From NCBI GenBank assembly GCA_030591195.1, contig JAUVBO010000190.1:1-6257 (forward strand): 6,257 bases of DNA. The letters are read 5' to 3'. Made by a program: the position numbers and the translations under genes. The notes below the pieces were generated by a model, which did no database searches, was not told where the DNA came from, and saw only the letters and a program-made list of their open reading frames with translations. This document shows positions 6,067-6,257 of the stretch, piece after piece; position 1 is the first letter of the stretch, and each line of letters begins with the position of its first letter. The DNA comes from Pseudomonadota bacterium (GTDB taxonomy: Bacteria > Myxococcota > Polyangia > GCA-2747355 > JACKDQ01).

Positions 6067-6257
6067 GCACCCCTCGCCTTGAAGAGCCGCACCTGATCGT
6101 GCGCGTCGCCGGCAGCCGTCTGGCCTTGCCGATCGTGGTGGTGGCGCGCCTCGAGGACCAGAGCCAGAATGCGCTGATCGACCTGGGGGTGTTCTGCGAG
6201 CTCTGCGAGGTTCCGGGCTCGCGCGCCACCAGCATCGCCCTGCACACCGACGCCGGC
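6063..6257 (+). CDS. N-terminal part of a probable CheW-like domain protein (runs off the window)
   Basis: ATG 6063 overlaps the previous stop (ATGA), and the frame stays open for 65 codons to the last base. The start reads MSTPRLEEPHLIVRVAGSRL, followed by ALPIVVVARLED, ALIDLGVFCELCEVPG and SIALHTDAG. CheW domains begin with a strand such as LIVFRVGGERYALP, then later carry P-V-I-D-L and a strand leading to a Gly. The order and spacing here are similar, but the usual middle segment with NLRG is missing or shortened. CheW proteins couple chemoreceptors to the CheA kinase. The overlap suggests translational coupling to the vWA-MopE gene; a weak GAGG lies at 6046-6049, 13 bases upstream. The protein has no signal peptide, so it should be cytoplasmic. 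The gene itself is well supported by overlap and codon use; the family assignment is tentative because only 65 residues are visible. Confidence 0.6.
   Translation, partial: MSTPRLEEPHLIVRVAGSRLALPIVVVARLEDQSQNALIDLGVFCELCEVPGSRATSIALHTDAG

Overview
The window is a high-GC bacterial fragment in which every gene lies on the + strand. It is tightly packed, with no gap longer than about 60 bases. GC-biased codon use, Asp/Cys-rich MopE-type repeats (EICxGxDxDCDGxxDEG) in a secreted protein, HEAT and TPR scaffold proteins and a probable CheW-like gene together suggest a Myxococcota or other former deltaproteobacterium. That assignment is an inference from protein style. No rRNA, tRNA or marker gene confirms it.

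Layout: (1) bases 1-75 are the last 24 codons of an unidentified gene, whose stop overlaps the next start as ATGA. (2) 72-902 encodes a membrane-anchored TPR protein. (3) 903-959 is a short AT-richer gap that may carry a promoter. (4) 960-3257 encodes a long HEAT-repeat protein with a C-terminal cyclophilin-type peptidyl-prolyl isomerase domain; a hexanucleotide-repeat tract encodes a (QP)n(KT)n linker in its N-terminal third. (5) 3294-3728 encodes a MaoC-like hydratase, 36 bases downstream with a good ribosome binding site. (6) After a 40-62 base AT-rich gap with a good -10 box, 3790-6066 encodes a secreted protein made of a von Willebrand factor A domain, five MopE-like acidic Cys repeats and a C-terminal region resembling a LamG/concanavalin-like sandwich. 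(7) 6063-6257 is the start of a further gene, overlapping by ATGA, that resembles a CheW-like domain and runs off the window.

The genes do not form a recognisable pathway. Two (HEAT-cyclophilin, vWA-MopE) look like envelope or extracellular proteins, one (TPR) is probably inner-membrane anchored, and the MaoC protein is a cytoplasmic acyl-CoA enzyme. Spacing suggests at least two transcription units, one starting near 930-960 and one near 3740. The ATGA overlap at 6063 implies that the vWA-MopE gene and the CheW-like gene are co-translated.

I see no mobile element, CRISPR array, RNA gene or defence locus. The notable points are unusual domain combinations and repeat structures, not a clear new system.
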